The notes: generated from the letters alone by a model not told the origin. Counted from the stretch's first letter, positions 9,007-19,665 are shown. The stretch: DNA of 64,000 nt from Escherichia sp. MOD1-EC7003 (GCF_002965065.1 NZ_PTRE01000048.1:53249-117248), one strand, 5' to 3'. Translations and numbers: made by a program.

Positions 9007-10677
9007 ATGTCAGTAAGCGCATTTAACCGACGCTGGGCGGCGGTCATTCTGGAAGCATTAACGCGTCACGGCGTCAGACACGTCTGCATCGCCCCTGGCT
9101 CGCGTTCTACCCCGTTAACGTTAGCGGCGGCAGAGAATTCTGCATTCATTCACCATACCCATTTTGATGAGCGTGGACTGGGGCATCTGGCGCTGGGGCT
9201 GGCGAAAGTCAGCAAGCAGCCGGTGGCGGTGATTGTGACCTCCGGTACGGCGGTGGCGAATCTCTATCCGGCACTGATTGAAGCGGGGTTAACCGGAGAA
9301 AAACTGATCCTGTTAACCGCCGATCGCCCGCCTGAGCTCATTGACTGCGGCGCGAATCAGGCGATTCGTCAGCCGGGAATGTTTGCTACTCATCCTGCGT
9401 ATAGCATTTCACTGCCGCGTCCGACTCAGGATATTCCTGCTCGTTGGCTGGTTTCTACTATCGACCACGCTTTAGGTACGCTGCATGCGGGTGGGGTGCA
9501 TATTAACTGCCCGTTTGCTGAACCGTTGTATGGTGAGATGGACGACACCGGGCTTAGCTGGCAACAAGGTCTGGGCGACTGGTGGCAGGACGACAAACCG
9601 TGGCTGCGTGAAGCGCCTCGTCTGGAAAGTGAAAAACAGCGCGACTGGTTCTTCTGGCGGCAAAAGCGCGGCGTGGTGGTTGCCGGGCGTATGAGCGCGG
9701 AAGAGGGCAAAAAAGTGGCCCAGTGGGCGCAAACTCTTGGCTGGCCGCTGATTGGTGACGTGCTGTCGCAAACCGGGCAGCCGCTGCCGTGTGCCGATCT
9801 CTGGTTAGGCAATGCCAAAGCGGTGAGTGAATTACAGCAGGCACAAATTGTGGTGCAACTGGGTAGCAGCCTGACCGGCAAACGGCTCCTGCAATGGCAG
9901 GTGAGCTGTGAACCAGAAGAGTACTGGATTGTTGATGACATCGAAGGGCGACTTGATCCAGCGCACCATCGTGGGCGTCGCTTGGTTGCCAATATTGCCG
10001 ACTGGCTGGAGCTGCATCCGGCAGAAAAACGCCAGCCCTGGTGCGTTGAAATCCCGCGCCTGGCTGAACAGGCAATGCAGGCTGTTGTTGCCCGTCGCGA
10101 TGCTTTTGGCGAAGCGCAACTGGCGCACCGTATCAACAGCTACTTGCCGGAACAGGGGCAACTGTTTGTAGGCAACAGCCTGGTGGTGCGTTTGATTGAT
10201 GCGCTTTCGCAACTTCCGGCGGGTTACCCGGTGTATAGCAACCGTGGGGCCAGCGGAATTGACGGGCTACTCTCGACTGCCGCAGGCGTTCAGCGGGCCA
10301 GTGGTAAACCAACGCTGGCGATTGTGGGCGATCTCTCCGCACTTTACGACCTGAACGCGCTGGCGTTATTGCGCCAGGTTTCCGCGCCGTTGGTATTAAT
10401 TGTGGTGAACAACAACGGTGGACAAATTTTCTCGCTGTTGCCAACGCCGAAAAGCGAGCGCGAGCGTTTCTATCTGATGCCGCAAAACGTCCATTTTGAG
10501 CACGCCGCAGCGATGTTCGAGCTGAAATATCATCGTCCGCAAAACTGGCAGGAACTTGAAACAGCACTTGCCGATGCCTGGCGTACTCCGACCACCACGG
10601 TGATTGAAATGGTGGTTAATGACACCGATGGTGCGCAAACCCTCCAGCAACTGCTGGCGCAGGTAAGCCATTTATGA
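9007..10677 (+). CDS. menD: SEPHCHC synthase MenD
   Basis: A 556-residue thiamine-diphosphate enzyme that joins 2-oxoglutarate and isochorismate to give SEPHCHC. The N-terminal PYR domain carries the activating Glu in HFDERGLGH. The C-terminal PP domain has the ThDP/Mg motif starting at GDLSALYDL and ending at VNNNGGQIF. The ATG at 9007 gives the family length; the frame runs upstream across the menF end without homology. Its stop overlaps the menH start by four bases (ATGA), indicating translational coupling. Confidence 0.96.
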   Translation: MSVSAFNRRWAAVILEALTRHGVRHVCIAPGSRSTPLTLAAAENSAFIHHTHFDERGLGHLALGLAKVSKQPVAVIVTSGTAVANLYPALIEAGLTGEKLILLTADRPPELIDCGANQAIRQPGMFATHPAYSISLPRPTQDIPARWLVSTIDHALGTLHAGGVHINCPFAEPLYGEMDDTGLSWQQGLGDWWQDDKPWLREAPRLESEKQRDWFFWRQKRGVVVAGRMSAEEGKKVAQWAQTLGWPLIGDVLSQTGQPLPCADLWLGNAKAVSELQQAQIVVQLGSSLTGKRLLQWQVSCEPEEYWIVDDIEGRLDPAHHRGRRLVANIADWLELHPAEKRQPWCVEIPRLAEQAMQAVVARRDAFGEAQLAHRINSYLPEQGQLFVGNSLVVRLIDALSQLPAGYPVYSNRGASGIDGLLSTAAGVQRASGKPTLAIVGDLSALYDLNALALLRQVSAPLVLIVVNNNGGQIFSLLPTPKSERERFYLMPQNVHFEHAAAMFELKYHRPQNWQELETALADAWRTPTTTVIEMVVNDTDGAQTLQQLLAQVSHL

Positions 10678-11432
10678 TCCTGCACGCGCAGGCCAAACAC
10701 GGCAAACCAGGTTTACCCTGGCTGGTGTTTTTGCACGGTTTTTCCGGCGATAGCTATGAATGGCAAGAAGTGGGTGAGGTGTTTGCAGACTACTCGCGGT
10801 TGTATGTTGATCTCCCTGGTCACGGTAGTTCGGCGGCAATCAGCGTCGATGGATTTGATGATGTCACTAACTTACTGCGTAAAACCCTAGTTAGTTACAA
10901 CATACTTAACTTCTGGCTGGTGGGGTACTCGCTCGGTGGACGGGTGGCGATGATGGCGGCTTGTCAGGGGATACCAGGGCTTTGTGGCGTTATTGTCGAA
11001 GGTGGGCATCCTGGGTTGCAAAGTGCTGAAAAACGTGCGGAACGCCAGCTTTCCGATCGCCGCTGGGCGCAGCGTTTTCGCACAGAACCGTTAACGGCAG
11101 TATTTACCGACTGGTATCACCAGCCTGTTTTTGCCTCGCTCAATGACGAACAACGTCGGGAGCTGGTGGCGCTGCGTAGCCACAATAACGGCGTAACGCT
11201 TGCCGCCATGCTGGAGGCCACTTCTCTCGCCGTCCAGCCCGATTTACGTGCTAACCTTAGCGCCCGCACATTTGCGTTTTATTATTTATGTGGTGAACGT
11301 GACAGCAAATTCCGCGCTCTGGCGGTGGAACTGGCTGCCGACTGCCATGTCATTCCTCGCGCCGGACACAACGCGCACCGGGAAAATCCCGCTGGCGTAA
11401 TCGCAAGTCTGGCGCAGATCTTGCGTTTCTGA
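10674..11432 (+). CDS. menH: SHCHC synthase MenH
   Basis: A 252-residue alpha/beta-hydrolase that eliminates pyruvate from SEPHCHC to give SHCHC. The nucleophile elbow GYSLGG places the catalytic Ser at residue 86. The oxyanion-side HGFSGD lies at about 21-26 and the catalytic His is in the C-terminal [11 protein letters not shown]. It is coupled to menD by overlap and is 14 bases from menB. Confidence 0.96.
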   Translation: MILHAQAKHGKPGLPWLVFLHGFSGDSYEWQEVGEVFADYSRLYVDLPGHGSSAAISVDGFDDVTNLLRKTLVSYNILNFWLVGYSLGGRVAMMAACQGIPGLCGVIVEGGHPGLQSAEKRAERQLSDRRWAQRFRTEPLTAVFTDWYHQPVFASLNDEQRRELVALRSHNNGVTLAAMLEATSLAVQPDLRANLSARTFAFYYLCGERDSKFRALAVELAADCHVIPRAGHNAHRENPAGVIASLAQILRF

Positions 11433-11446
11433 CTAAAGGACACACT

Positions 11447-12304
11447 ATGATTTATCCTGATGAAGCAATGCTTTACGCACCGGTTGAATGGAACGATTGC
11501 TCCGAAGGTTTCGAGGACATTCGTTATGAAAAATCCACCGACGGTATCGCAAAAATCACCATTAATCGTCCGCAGGTGCGCAATGCCTTCCGTCCTCTGA
11601 CGGTAAAAGAGATGATCCAGGCACTGGCAGATGCGCGTTATGACGACAACATCGGCGCGATCATTCTGACTGGCGCAGGCGATAAAGCGTTCTGCTCCGG
11701 CGGTGACCAGAAGGTGCGTGGTGATTACGGCGGCTATAAAGATGATTCCGGCGTACATCACCTGAACGTGCTGGATTTCCAGCGTCAGATCCGTACCTGC
11801 CCGAAACCTGTCGTCGCGATGGTGGCTGGCTACTCCATCGGCGGCGGTCACGTTCTGCACATGATGTGCGACCTGACCATCGCGGCAGATAATGCCATCT
11901 TCGGTCAGACAGGCCCGAAAGTCGGTTCCTTCGACGGCGGCTGGGGCGCTTCCTACATGGCTCGCATTGTCGGGCAGAAAAAAGCGCGTGAAATCTGGTT
12001 CCTGTGCCGTCAGTACGACGCGAAACAGGCGCTGGATATGGGCCTTGTGAACACCGTGGTACCGCTGGCAGATCTGGAAAAAGAAACCGTCCGTTGGTGT
12101 CGCGAAATGCTGCAAAACAGCCCGATGGCGCTGCGCTGCCTGAAAGCTGCACTGAACGCCGACTGTGACGGTCAGGCGGGTTTGCAGGAGTTGGCGGGCA
12201 ACGCCACCATGCTGTTCTACATGACGGAAGAAGGTCAGGAAGGTCGCAACGCTTTCAACCAGAAACGTCAGCCTGACTTCAGCAAATTCAAACGGAATCC
12301 GTAA
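11447..12304 (+). CDS. menB: 1,4-dihydroxy-2-naphthoyl-CoA synthase MenB
   Basis: A 285-residue crotonase-fold enzyme that cyclises o-succinylbenzoyl-CoA to DHNA-CoA. The crotonase oxyanion-hole segments are visible: [17 protein letters not shown] (about 81-97) and [16 protein letters not shown] (about 127-142). [13 protein letters not shown], the region that binds bicarbonate in E. coli-type MenB, follows. An AAAGGA site precedes the ATG. Its stop TAA shares its last base with the menC ATG. Confidence 0.97.
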   Translation: MIYPDEAMLYAPVEWNDCSEGFEDIRYEKSTDGIAKITINRPQVRNAFRPLTVKEMIQALADARYDDNIGAIILTGAGDKAFCSGGDQKVRGDYGGYKDDSGVHHLNVLDFQRQIRTCPKPVVAMVAGYSIGGGHVLHMMCDLTIAADNAIFGQTGPKVGSFDGGWGASYMARIVGQKKAREIWFLCRQYDAKQALDMGLVNTVVPLADLEKETVRWCREMLQNSPMALRCLKAALNADCDGQAGLQELAGNATMLFYMTEEGQEGRNAFNQKRQPDFSKFKRNP

Positions 12305-13266
12305 TGCGTAGCGCGCAGGTATACCGCTGGCAGATCCCCATGGACGCGGGGGTGGTTCTGCGCGACAGGCGGTTAAAAACCCGCGACGGGCTGTACATTT
12401 GCCTGCGTGAGGGCGAGCGCGAAGGGTGGGGGGAGATCTCCCCACTGCCAGGCTTCAGTCAGGAAACCTGGGAAGAGGCGCAAAGTGTGCTGCTTGCCTG
12501 GGTAAATAACTGGCTGGCAGGCAATTGCGAGCTACCGCAGATGCCTTCCGTCGCCTTTGGCGTAAGCTGTGCATTGGCAGAGTTGGCAGACACGCTCCCG
12601 CAGGCGGCCAATTACCGTGCTGCGCCGCTGTGTAATGGCGATCCTGACGATCTGATCCTCAAACTTGCCGATATGCCTGGCGAGAAAGTGGCGAAGGTCA
12701 AAGTGGGATTGTACGAAGCCGTGCGCGACGGCATGGTGGTTAATCTGTTGCTGGAGGCAATTCCGGATCTGCATTTGCGTCTTGACGCGAATCGCGCCTG
12801 GACGCCGCTGAAAGGCCAGCAGTTTGCCAAATACGTTAACCCGGATTATCGCGACCGCATCGCGTTTCTCGAAGAACCGTGCAAAACCCGCGATGATTCG
12901 CGTGCGTTTGCCCGTGAAACCGGCATTGCCATTGCCTGGGATGAAAGCTTGCGCGAGCCGGATTTTGCCTTTGTGGCTGAAGAGGGCGTGCGCGCGGTGG
13001 TGATCAAACCCACGCTCACGGGCAGCCTGGATAAAGTACGTGAGCAGGTGCAGGCGGCGCACGCGCTGGGGCTGACGGCGGTGATCAGTTCTTCCATTGA
13101 GTCGAGCTTAGGCCTAACGCAACTGGCACGGATTGCTGCCTGGTTAACGCCAGAGACTATTCCAGGGCTGGACACGCTGGATCTGATGCAGGCGCAGCAG
13201 GTTCGTCGCTGGCCGGGAAGCCCGCTACCATTCGTGGACATTGATGCACTGGAGCGGCTGTTATGA
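12304..13266 (+). CDS. menC: o-Succinylbenzoate synthase MenC
   Basis: A 320-residue enolase-superfamily enzyme that dehydrates SHCHC to o-succinylbenzoate. The superfamily residues are present: Lys in KVKVGLYE (about 131-138), the metal ligands Asp in LRLDANRAW, Glu in FLEEPCK and Asp in AWDESL, and the second catalytic Lys in VIKPTLTG. It sits out of biosynthetic order between menB and menE, as in E. coli. It overlaps menE by four bases. Confidence 0.96.
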   Translation: MRSAQVYRWQIPMDAGVVLRDRRLKTRDGLYICLREGEREGWGEISPLPGFSQETWEEAQSVLLAWVNNWLAGNCELPQMPSVAFGVSCALAELADTLPQAANYRAAPLCNGDPDDLILKLADMPGEKVAKVKVGLYEAVRDGMVVNLLLEAIPDLHLRLDANRAWTPLKGQQFAKYVNPDYRDRIAFLEEPCKTRDDSRAFARETGIAIAWDESLREPDFAFVAEEGVRAVVIKPTLTGSLDKVREQVQAAHALGLTAVISSSIESSLGLTQLARIAAWLTPETIPGLDTLDLMQAQQVRRWPGSPLPFVDIDALERLL

Positions 13267-14618
13267 TCTTCTCTGACTGGCCGTGGCGTCACTGGCGGCA
13301 AGTGCGGGGAGAAGCCATCGCCTTACGTCTTAATGATGAGCAACTCAACTGGCGCGAGCTTTGTGCTCGCGTCGATGAATTAGCCTCAGGTTTTTCGGCG
13401 CAGGGTGTGGCTGAGGGCTGCGGCGTGATGTTGCGGGCGTGGAATACGCCGCAAACGCTGCTGGCCTGGCTGGCGTTACTGCAATGCGGGGCGCGGGTGC
13501 TGCCCGTAAACCCTCAGCTGCCGCAACCGTTGCTTGAAGAATTGCTGCCCAGTCTTATGCTGCACTTTACGCTGGTGCCGGAAGGGGATAACACGTTTCC
13601 GGCGTTAACGTCGCTGCACATTCAGCTGGTTGAAGGCGCACATGCAGCAGTGTGGCAGCCGACGCGTCTGTGCTCAATGACGTTGACCTCTGGTTCCACC
13701 GGGTTACCGAAAGCCGCTGTTCATACTTATCAGGCTCATCTTGCCAGTGCCGAAGGGGTATTATCGCTGATTCCATTTGGTGAGCGCGATGACTGGTTGC
13801 TCTCTTTGCCGCTGTTTCACGTCTCCGGTCAGGGAATTATGTGGCGCTGGTTATACGCTGGTGCACGGATGGCGGTACGTGATAAACAGCCATTGGAGCA
13901 AATGCTGGCAGGCTGTACTCACGCTTCACTGGTGCCGACGCAGCTCTGGCGTTTGCTGGTTAATCGCAGTTCAGTTTCCCTGAAAGCGGTGTTACTTGGC
14001 GGCGCGGCTATCCCGGTCGAGTTGACGGAACAGGCGCGCGAGCAGGGTATTCGTTGCTTTTGCGGCTATGGTCTGACCGAGTTTGCCTCCACGGTTTGTG
14101 CGAAAGAAGCCGACGGTCTGGCAGACGTCGGTTTACCTTTGCCCGGCCGGGAAGTGAAAATCGTTAACGATGAAGTGTGGCTGCGGGCTGCCAGCATGGC
14201 AGAAGGTTACTGGCGTAACGGACAACTGGTTCCACTGGTTAATGACGAAGGCTGGTACGCTACGCGCGATCGCGGCGAGATGCATAACGGTAAACTGGCC
14301 ATTGTCGGGCGCTTAGATAATCTGTTCTTCAGTGGCGGTGAGGGTATTCAGCCGGAAGAAGTCGAGCGTGTTATTGCTGCACATCCTGCGGTTTTGCAGG
14401 TGTTTATCGTCCCCGTTGCCGACAAGGAGTTTGGCCATCGACCAGTAGCGGTGGTGGAGTATGACCAGCAAAGCGTTGATCTTAGCGAATGGGTGAAAGA
14501 TAAGCTGGCCCGTTTTCAACAACCGGTGCGTTGGCTGACGTTACCATCAGAACTGAAAAACGGCGGTATTAAAATTTCACGTCAGGCGCTAAAAGAGTGG
14601 GTGCAACGCCAGCAATAA
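13263..14618 (+). CDS. menE: o-Succinylbenzoate-CoA ligase MenE
   Basis: A 451-residue ANL-superfamily adenylating enzyme that activates o-succinylbenzoate with ATP and CoA, supplying MenB. The P-loop-like [15 protein letters not shown] lies at about 140-154, the [10 protein letters not shown] motif at about 263-272, and the hinge region [20 protein letters not shown] near 350. The C-terminal Lys of the ANL cap is in [10 protein letters not shown]. Last gene of the operon; pmrD follows after about 110 bases. Confidence 0.96.
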   Translation: MIFSDWPWRHWRQVRGEAIALRLNDEQLNWRELCARVDELASGFSAQGVAEGCGVMLRAWNTPQTLLAWLALLQCGARVLPVNPQLPQPLLEELLPSLMLHFTLVPEGDNTFPALTSLHIQLVEGAHAAVWQPTRLCSMTLTSGSTGLPKAAVHTYQAHLASAEGVLSLIPFGERDDWLLSLPLFHVSGQGIMWRWLYAGARMAVRDKQPLEQMLAGCTHASLVPTQLWRLLVNRSSVSLKAVLLGGAAIPVELTEQAREQGIRCFCGYGLTEFASTVCAKEADGLADVGLPLPGREVKIVNDEVWLRAASMAEGYWRNGQLVPLVNDEGWYATRDRGEMHNGKLAIVGRLDNLFFSGGEGIQPEEVERVIAAHPAVLQVFIVPVADKEFGHRPVAVVEYDQQSVDLSEWVKDKLARFQQPVRWLTLPSELKNGGIKISRQALKEWVQRQQ

Positions 14619-14726
14619 TTAACTTTCTTTTTACTTCTCATTTTTGCCATTCCATTGCCGTCGATAAAGAGTTTATCTGTTAATATGTAAATTGATGTGA
14701 AAACTCTTAGCAAACAGGATAATGCA

Positions 14727-14993
14727 ATGGAATGGCTGGTCAAAAAATCGTGCAGTGATAAACAAAATAACAGACATGTACTTATGCTCTGTGATGCTGG
14801 CGGTGCGATAAAAATGATCGCCGAAGTGAAGAGTGACTTCGCCGTGAAAGTCGGGGATTTACTCTCGCCTTTGCAGAATGCGCTTTACTGTATTAATCGT
14901 GAAAAGCTGCACACGGTGAAAGTCCTCTCGGCAAGCAGTTATAGCTCCGATGAGTGGGAACGACAATGTAAAGCGGCAGGGAAAACTCAGTAA
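14727..14993 (+). CDS. pmrD: PmrD, PhoPQ-PmrAB connector protein
   Basis: An 88-residue protein starting MEWLVKKSC; an in-frame GTG at 14697 would add ten residues without family support. In Salmonella PmrD protects phospho-PmrA and so lets PhoPQ signals turn on lipid A modification genes; its effect in E. coli is weaker. The gene looks intact, with no stops or frameshift. Its stop overlaps the convergent 'arnF remnant by a few bases. With arn decayed, its main local target is gone, so its present value to the cell is unclear. Confidence 0.9.
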   Translation: MEWLVKKSCSDKQNNRHVLMLCDAGGAIKMIAEVKSDFAVKVGDLLSPLQNALYCINREKLHTVKVLSASSYSSDEWERQCKAAGKTQ

Positions 14994-15410
14994 CGTTGTT
15001 TTGTCGTGGGCAGGAAAATCAGCATCAACCCGCTCATAATACAGGCTACTCCCAGTAGTGCCTTCAGTGAAAAAGTCCCTTCCCAGCCGGGAAGTACCAT
15101 TGAGGTAATCTATACCAGCACATAGCTCATACTGAGCAAAGCATAGGCTTTGTTTAGCGCAAGTTTATGTAGCGTTTTATACCAACAAAAAACGGAAAGC
15201 AGATAACCCAGCAGCCCAAGTAACAGTATCCGGGCATCCAGGCCAGGACAAGCCAGCGCCAGTCCCCAGGGGAGAACCGTCAGTACGCAACTGATAACCG
15301 CCAGCCAGCCGTAAATATAGCCCGGAGTTAATAACTGCAACGAGTTCCTCCACGCCCATTGCTGGTCGCGAACAAGGCAAAAGTTCTGACATTGTTTTTC
15401 CTTCTGCCAT
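14987..15410 (-). pseudogene. arn operon scar: arnB' / 'arnT' / 'arnF
   Basis: All that is left of arnBCADTEF (L-Ara4N modification of lipid A). Reading the minus strand: 15410 to about 15333 encodes the ArnB N-terminus ([20 protein letters not shown] then EELVAV). About 15320-15250 encodes an internal ArnT piece ([20 protein letters not shown]). About 15244 to 14987 encodes the ArnF C-terminal half ([18 protein letters not shown], later [10 protein letters not shown], ending TKQRY). The ArnF frame also carries a TAG at 15110-15112 where K-12 has Trp. A short LLTPGY before the ArnT piece may derive from a later part of arnB. Identification is from memory of K-12 proteins. Neither the transferase nor the flippase can be made. 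Confidence 0.85.
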
Positions 15411-15699
15411 TGAATACCTGTCCACTTATATTTGCTATAAAGAGTGTTGTTTATATTTTGTCATTTGGAGCGAAATTCTAAGGATAGAATATTAACTTAA
15501 CCTTAAGGAATTAACATTAGACGTAAATATTATTTTTTTTATGTTTTTTCTTATTTAGGCTTTGCATTTGGCAAAATTTTGAGGCATTTTGCGGGCATCG
15601 TAGGATTTTTAATATTACACAAACTGCTAATTACCGCCAGAAATGTCGCTCAATTTCACGGTAATTGTCTGGTTGCGCTTGTCTATAGGTGGAGTTTAC
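15411..15699. promoter_or_regulatory. arnB-ais divergent control region with TTAA repeats
   Basis: This 289-base AT-rich gap separated divergent arnB and ais. Around 15490-15515 there is a cluster of TTAA repeats (AACTTAACCTTAAGGAATTAAC), resembling PmrA boxes, which are paired (C/T)TTAA(T/G) half-sites five bases apart. The exact operator register cannot be fixed by eye. If functional it now serves only ais. Confidence 0.4.
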
Positions 15700-16302
15700 G
15701 TGTTAGCTTTTTGCCGCTCTTCGTTGAAGTCAAAAAAATATATCATCATTTTACTGGCGCTCGCTGCAATTGCCGGACTGGGTACTCATGCCGCCTGGAG
15801 TAGCAATGGTTTGCCACGAATCGACAATAAAACACTGGCCAGGCTGGCACAGCAGCACCAGGTTGTCGTTTTGTTTCGCCATGCTGAACGTTGCGATCGT
15901 TCAACCAATCAATGCTTGTCAGATAAAACAGGCATTACGGTCAAAGGTACTCATGATGCCCGTGAGATGGGCAACGCTTTTAGCGCTGGTATCCCTGATT
16001 TCGATCTTTATTCCAGTAATACCGTCCGGACCATTCAGTCGGCGACCTGGTTTTCAGCGGGTAAAAAGCTGACGGTAGATAAACGACTTCTTCAATGCGG
16101 TAATGAGATTTATAGTGCAATTAAAGAATTACAAAGCAAAGCGCCTGATAAAAATATCGTTATTTTCACCCATAATCATTGCCTGACATATATTGCGAAA
16201 GATAAGCGTGATGTGACATTTAAACCTGATTATCTGGATGGTTTAGTCATGCATGTGGAAAAAGGCAACGTTTATCTGGATGGGGAATTCGTTAAGCACT
16301 GA
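15700..16302 (+). CDS. ais: Ais, LPS core heptose(II)-phosphate phosphatase
   Basis: A 200-residue histidine-phosphatase-superfamily protein that removes phosphate from LPS core heptose II in the envelope. The RHG-type motif reads FRHAERCD (about 58-65) and the second His region is [12 protein letters not shown] short N-terminal hydrophobic segment after a KSKK cluster acts as a signal or anchor. The GTG at 15700 gives the family length; the frame extends upstream without support. It survives intact beside the decayed arn locus, although both belong to the PmrA regulon in E. coli. Confidence 0.9.
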   Translation: MLAFCRSSLKSKKYIIILLALAAIAGLGTHAAWSSNGLPRIDNKTLARLAQQHQVVVLFRHAERCDRSTNQCLSDKTGITVKGTHDAREMGNAFSAGIPDFDLYSSNTVRTIQSATWFSAGKKLTVDKRLLQCGNEIYSAIKELQSKAPDKNIVIFTHNHCLTYIAKDKRDVTFKPDYLDGLVMHVEKGNVYLDGEFVKH

Positions 16303-16340
16303 TTTTTCAATCTGACAGCCAGTCATGGCTGCCATCACTG

Positions 16341-16766
16341 TTACAGAAGACCTTTCAAACGTAACGTTTTTCGGGTGGCGACATTCAAATCATAGTGCGC
16401 CAGATCTTCAGGTTTTACCCACGCGTAGTCCTGAAACTCTTCGTTTATTTTCACTTCCCGGTTGGCAGAAACACAGTCAAAGATCAGGTAAATCATATAA
16501 ATCTCTTCCTTGCGACCATCTGCATACATCTTGGTGCGAATATCATCGCTGAAGGTCCACGGCATGATTTCTGTCAAAAGCAGTTGTTCTCCCAGTTCTT
16601 CGCGAATTTCGCGGCGTAGTGCCTCTTCAATTCGCTCGCCAGGCTCCACGCCGCCACCCGAAAGCGCCCATTGACCGGGGAAAACGCCGCGATCGTCGGC
16701 CATTTTACACAGCAAATAAGCACCATCATTTTGAATCAAAGGGCATACAATAGTCCGTTGTCGCAC
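16341..16766 (-). CDS. nudI: Nucleoside triphosphatase NudI (Nudix hydrolase)
   Basis: A 141-residue Nudix enzyme that hydrolyses pyrimidine (deoxy)nucleoside triphosphates. The Nudix box begins [18 protein letters not shown] and continues REELGE (about residues 38-61). The GTG at 16766 (VRQRTIV) gives the family length; longer in-frame starts lack similarity. It is convergent with ais (39 bases apart) and divergent from yfaZ. Confidence 0.92.
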   Translation of the reverse strand: MRQRTIVCPLIQNDGAYLLCKMADDRGVFPGQWALSGGGVEPGERIEEALRREIREELGEQLLLTEIMPWTFSDDIRTKMYADGRKEEIYMIYLIFDCVSANREVKINEEFQDYAWVKPEDLAHYDLNVATRKTLRLKGLL

Positions 16767-17043
16767 AGGGGTAATCCTTATAAATAGAAAGAAACCATGA
16801 GAATACGGCAACTCAGAAATATGTGAAAGTGACAGTAATCTCTTTTGCGATGATAACTGCACTGATTATTATTTTGTGCACATCGGTAAAGTATGTTTAT
16901 TTTTTCGGCGTTTAATTATTTAAGAAGTATTTAGTTACAATAAGTGACTAGATCCCTTTTTTCGCTCATTGAATCCTCTGTGCCAGGCAGTACAATCCCG
17001 CAGCTTTGGGAATTTTGATTAACTGCTTGTGGGAAAGGGGAAA

Positions 17044-17586
17044 ATGAAAAAAATTGTACTAGCAGGTTTGGCTGGAATGCTGTTGGTTTCTGCATCGGTC
17101 AATGCAATGAGCATCAGCGGTCAGGCGGGTAAAGAATACACCAATATTGGTGTTGGTTTTGGTACTGAATCGACGGGCCTGGCGTTAAGCGGTAACTGGA
17201 CACATAACGACGACGACGGTGACGTCGCGGGCGTGGGGCTGGGGTTGAATCTGCCTCTTGGGCCGTTAATGGCGACCGTTGGAGGAAAAGGTGTTTACAC
17301 CAACCCGAATTACGGTGATGAGGGTTATGCCGCAGCGGTTGGAGGTGGTTTGCAGTGGAAAATTGGCAACAGCTTCCGTTTGTTTGGCGAGTATTACTAC
17401 TCTCCGGATTCGCTCTCCAGCGGTATTCAAAGTTATGAGGAAGCGAATGCTGGCGCGCGTTACACCATTATGCGTCCCGTTAGTATTGAGGCGGGTTATC
17501 GCTACCTGAACCTGTCGGGTAAAGACGGTAACCGCGACAACGCCGTGGCTGACGGCCCGTATGTTGGGGTTAACGCCAGTTTCTGA
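17044..17586 (+). CDS. yfaZ: YfaZ, outer-membrane beta-barrel protein
   Basis: A 180-residue exported protein. The signal peptide MKKIVLAGLAGMLLVSASVNA is followed by alternating aromatic/polar strands with Gly turns and a C-terminal phenylalanine (VNASF), the usual signature of small outer-membrane barrels. The start at 17044 follows a GGGAAAGGGG stretch. Function and cargo are unknown. It lies upstream of yfaY on the same strand, about 100 bases apart. Confidence 0.88.
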   Translation: MKKIVLAGLAGMLLVSASVNAMSISGQAGKEYTNIGVGFGTESTGLALSGNWTHNDDDGDVAGVGLGLNLPLGPLMATVGGKGVYTNPNYGDEGYAAAVGGGLQWKIGNSFRLFGEYYYSPDSLSSGIQSYEEANAGARYTIMRPVSIEAGYRYLNLSGKDGNRDNAVADGPYVGVNASF

Positions 17587-17685
17587 TACCTTCCGGCGCG
17601 GCATTCTGTCGCGCCATTCACTTTCTTACTACGCCTTATCTCCCTTTGCGTTATAGTGATTCGATAACAAATGCAGGAGATAACC

Positions 17686-18888
17686 ATGTTACAAGTGGAA
17701 ATGTTATCCACCGGGGATGAAGTGTTACACGGGCAAATCGTTGACACTAACGCTGCCTGGCTGGCCGATTTTTTCTTTCATCAGGGATTGCCATTATCTC
17801 GTCGCAATACGGTGGGTGATAACCTCGATGACTTAGTGACCATTCTTCGTGAACGTAGCCAGCACGCCGATGTGCTGATCGTAAACGGCGGGCTGGGGCC
17901 GACCAGTGATGATTTAAGCGCACTCGCCGCTGCGACAGCAAAAGGTGAAGGCCTGGTGCTGCATGAAGCCTGGCTCAAAGAGATGGAACGCTATTTCCAC
18001 GAACGTGGACGGGTAATGGCACCGAGCAACCGTAAACAAGCGGAGCTACCTGCCAGTGCTGAATTTATCAATAACCCGGTTGGCACCGCTTGTGGTTTTG
18101 CCGTGCAGCTTAATCGTTGCCTGATGTTCTTTACCCCCGGCGTACCGTCGGAATTTAAGGTGATGGTCGAGCACGAAATCCTGCCACGCCTGCGCGAGCG
18201 TTTTTCTTTACCGCAGCCGCCGGTTTGTCTGCGTTTGACTACCTTTGGTCGTTCGGAAAGCGATCTGGCACAAAGCCTGGACACTCTGCAACTGCCGCCG
18301 GGCGTAACAATGGGTTATCGCTCTTCTATGCCGATTATCGAACTGAAACTCACCGGGCCAGCAAGCGAGCAACAGGCGATGGAAGAACTGTGGCTGGACG
18401 TTAAACGTGTTGCCGGACAGAGCGTGATTTTCGAAGGCACCGAAGGACTGCCCGCGCAGATCTGCCGCGAATTGCAAAACCGCCAGTTCAGCCTGACGTT
18501 GAGCGAGCAATTCACCGGTGGTTTATTGGCTTTGCAACTTTCCCGCGCAGGTGCTCCATTGCTGGCGTGTGAAGTGGTTCCTTCACAGGAAGAAACCCTG
18601 GCGCAAACTGCACACTGGATTACAGAACGGCGGGCCAATCATTTTGCCGGGCTGGCACTGGCTGTTTCTGGTTTCGAGAACGAACATCTCAACTTTGCGT
18701 TAGCCACGCCAGACGGCACTTTCGCTCTGCGTGTTCGTTTTAGCAATACGCGTTACAGCCTGGCTATCCGTCAGGAAGTGTGCGCAATGATGGCACTGAA
18801 TATGCTGCGCCGTTGGTTAAACGGCCAGGACATCGCCAGTGAGCATGGCTGGATTGAGGTTGTTGAGTCCATGGTCTTATCCGTCTGA
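17686..18888 (+). CDS. yfaY: YfaY, CinA-like protein
   Basis: A 400-residue protein. The N-terminal MoaB/Mog-like domain shows STGDEVLHGQIVDTNAAWLA (about 8-27) and NGGLGPTSDDLS (about 72-83). The C-terminal half is CinA/PncC-like, with TLSEQFTGGLLA at about 275. Full CinA proteins act on pyridine-nucleotide by-products; YfaY is reported to lack detectable NMN deamidase activity, so its role is open. The start has AGGAG upstream and matches K-12 length. In K-12 the rhm genes follow; here only their scar does. Confidence 0.88.
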   Translation: MLQVEMLSTGDEVLHGQIVDTNAAWLADFFFHQGLPLSRRNTVGDNLDDLVTILRERSQHADVLIVNGGLGPTSDDLSALAAATAKGEGLVLHEAWLKEMERYFHERGRVMAPSNRKQAELPASAEFINNPVGTACGFAVQLNRCLMFFTPGVPSEFKVMVEHEILPRLRERFSLPQPPVCLRLTTFGRSESDLAQSLDTLQLPPGVTMGYRSSMPIIELKLTGPASEQQAMEELWLDVKRVAGQSVIFEGTEGLPAQICRELQNRQFSLTLSEQFTGGLLALQLSRAGAPLLACEVVPSQEETLAQTAHWITERRANHFAGLALAVSGFENEHLNFALATPDGTFALRVRFSNTRYSLAIRQEVCAMMALNMLRRWLNGQDIASEHGWIEVVESMVLSV

Positions 18889-19107
18889 TTCAGTCACTCT
18901 GTGCCGGTTTACTGCACCGGCACATTCCCCCTCCTGCAAAATTTGTCCAACCTGTTGTACTCAATAAGAAAAAAGCCGTGCGCTGATTCACAAATTTGTG
19001 CGTAATTTCTCCAGCCTGTTGGACGAGGCGCGGGATTTGATGTGCTTCACAATTTTACTCCCCCTGAGCAATGATACTGATTTCAGTATTTAAGACTGGA
19101 GTCCAGT
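18889..19107. other. Intergenic stretch after yfaY with an imperfect repeat
   Basis: No gene is seen. TTTGTCCAACCTGTTGTACT and TTTCTCCAGCCTGTTGGACG recur about 65 bases apart (near 18942 and 19005), an imperfect direct repeat. The stretch also holds the former rhmR promoter region. Confidence 0.35.
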
Positions 19108-19625
19108 ATGTTGGAATCAAGCAAAGTTCCCGCCCTGACACGGGCTATTGATATTCTCAATTTGATTGCCCGCATCCCCATCTGGCAAAAGAGATGGGCT
19201 TTATCGGTGGCAAAATGCCGACGCACTGGGGGCCACATAATGGAGATGCGAGGATCCGCAAAGACACCGCTATAGCCGCGGATATGCATGAAAAATGCGG
19301 TGAGGATTTCTGGTTGATGCTCGACTGCTGGATGAGTCAGGAGGTGAACTACGCCATCAAACTGGCCCACGCTTGCGCGCCCTATCACCTGAAATGGATC
19401 GAAGAGTGCCTGCCGCCACAGCAGTCATATTCATAAATCAGTATTTGATAAACCCGGTTTTGGCGTCGAACTCAATCGTGACTGCAATTTGAAACGCCCC
19501 TACAGCCACTAATCACACCGGGCGCTGTTGGCGTTGACACGATGCTCTACAGCGATGCCCTGGATCAACGACTGGCGATGTTTAAATCAGGCAAAAATGG
19601 GCCACGTATAAAAGGAAGTTATTAG
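19108..19625 (+). pseudogene. rhm operon scar: rhmR' / 'rhmD' / 'rhmD / 'rhmA
   Basis: Remains of the rhamnonate regulon rhmRDTA. 19108-19176 encodes the first 23 residues of RhmR ([20 protein letters not shown]). From 19176, one frame over, an internal RhmD (rhamnonate dehydratase) segment reads [20 protein letters not shown] to EECLPPQQ and stops at 19436. 19441-19512 encodes the true RhmD C-terminus ([21 protein letters not shown], stop). 19524-19625 encodes the RhmA aldolase C-terminus ([19 protein letters not shown] to IKGSY). The rhmT transporter gene is entirely missing. Matches are from memory of K-12 proteins. No IS sequence is present. Confidence 0.88.
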
Positions 19626-19665
19626 TATCAAAGGCCCATGGGGATTGCCTGTGGGCCTGTGTTAA

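Noticed and set aside
11282..12445. A 387-codon open frame on the minus strand across menH-menB-menC
   Set aside because: It is antisense to three well-supported genes, has no ribosome site or similarity, and reflects the codon bias of the real genes.
15177..15425. An 82-codon minus-strand open frame as a novel small gene
   Set aside because: Its first 26 codons are the ArnB N-terminus and the rest is arnT/arnF sequence read out of frame, so it is part of the scar.
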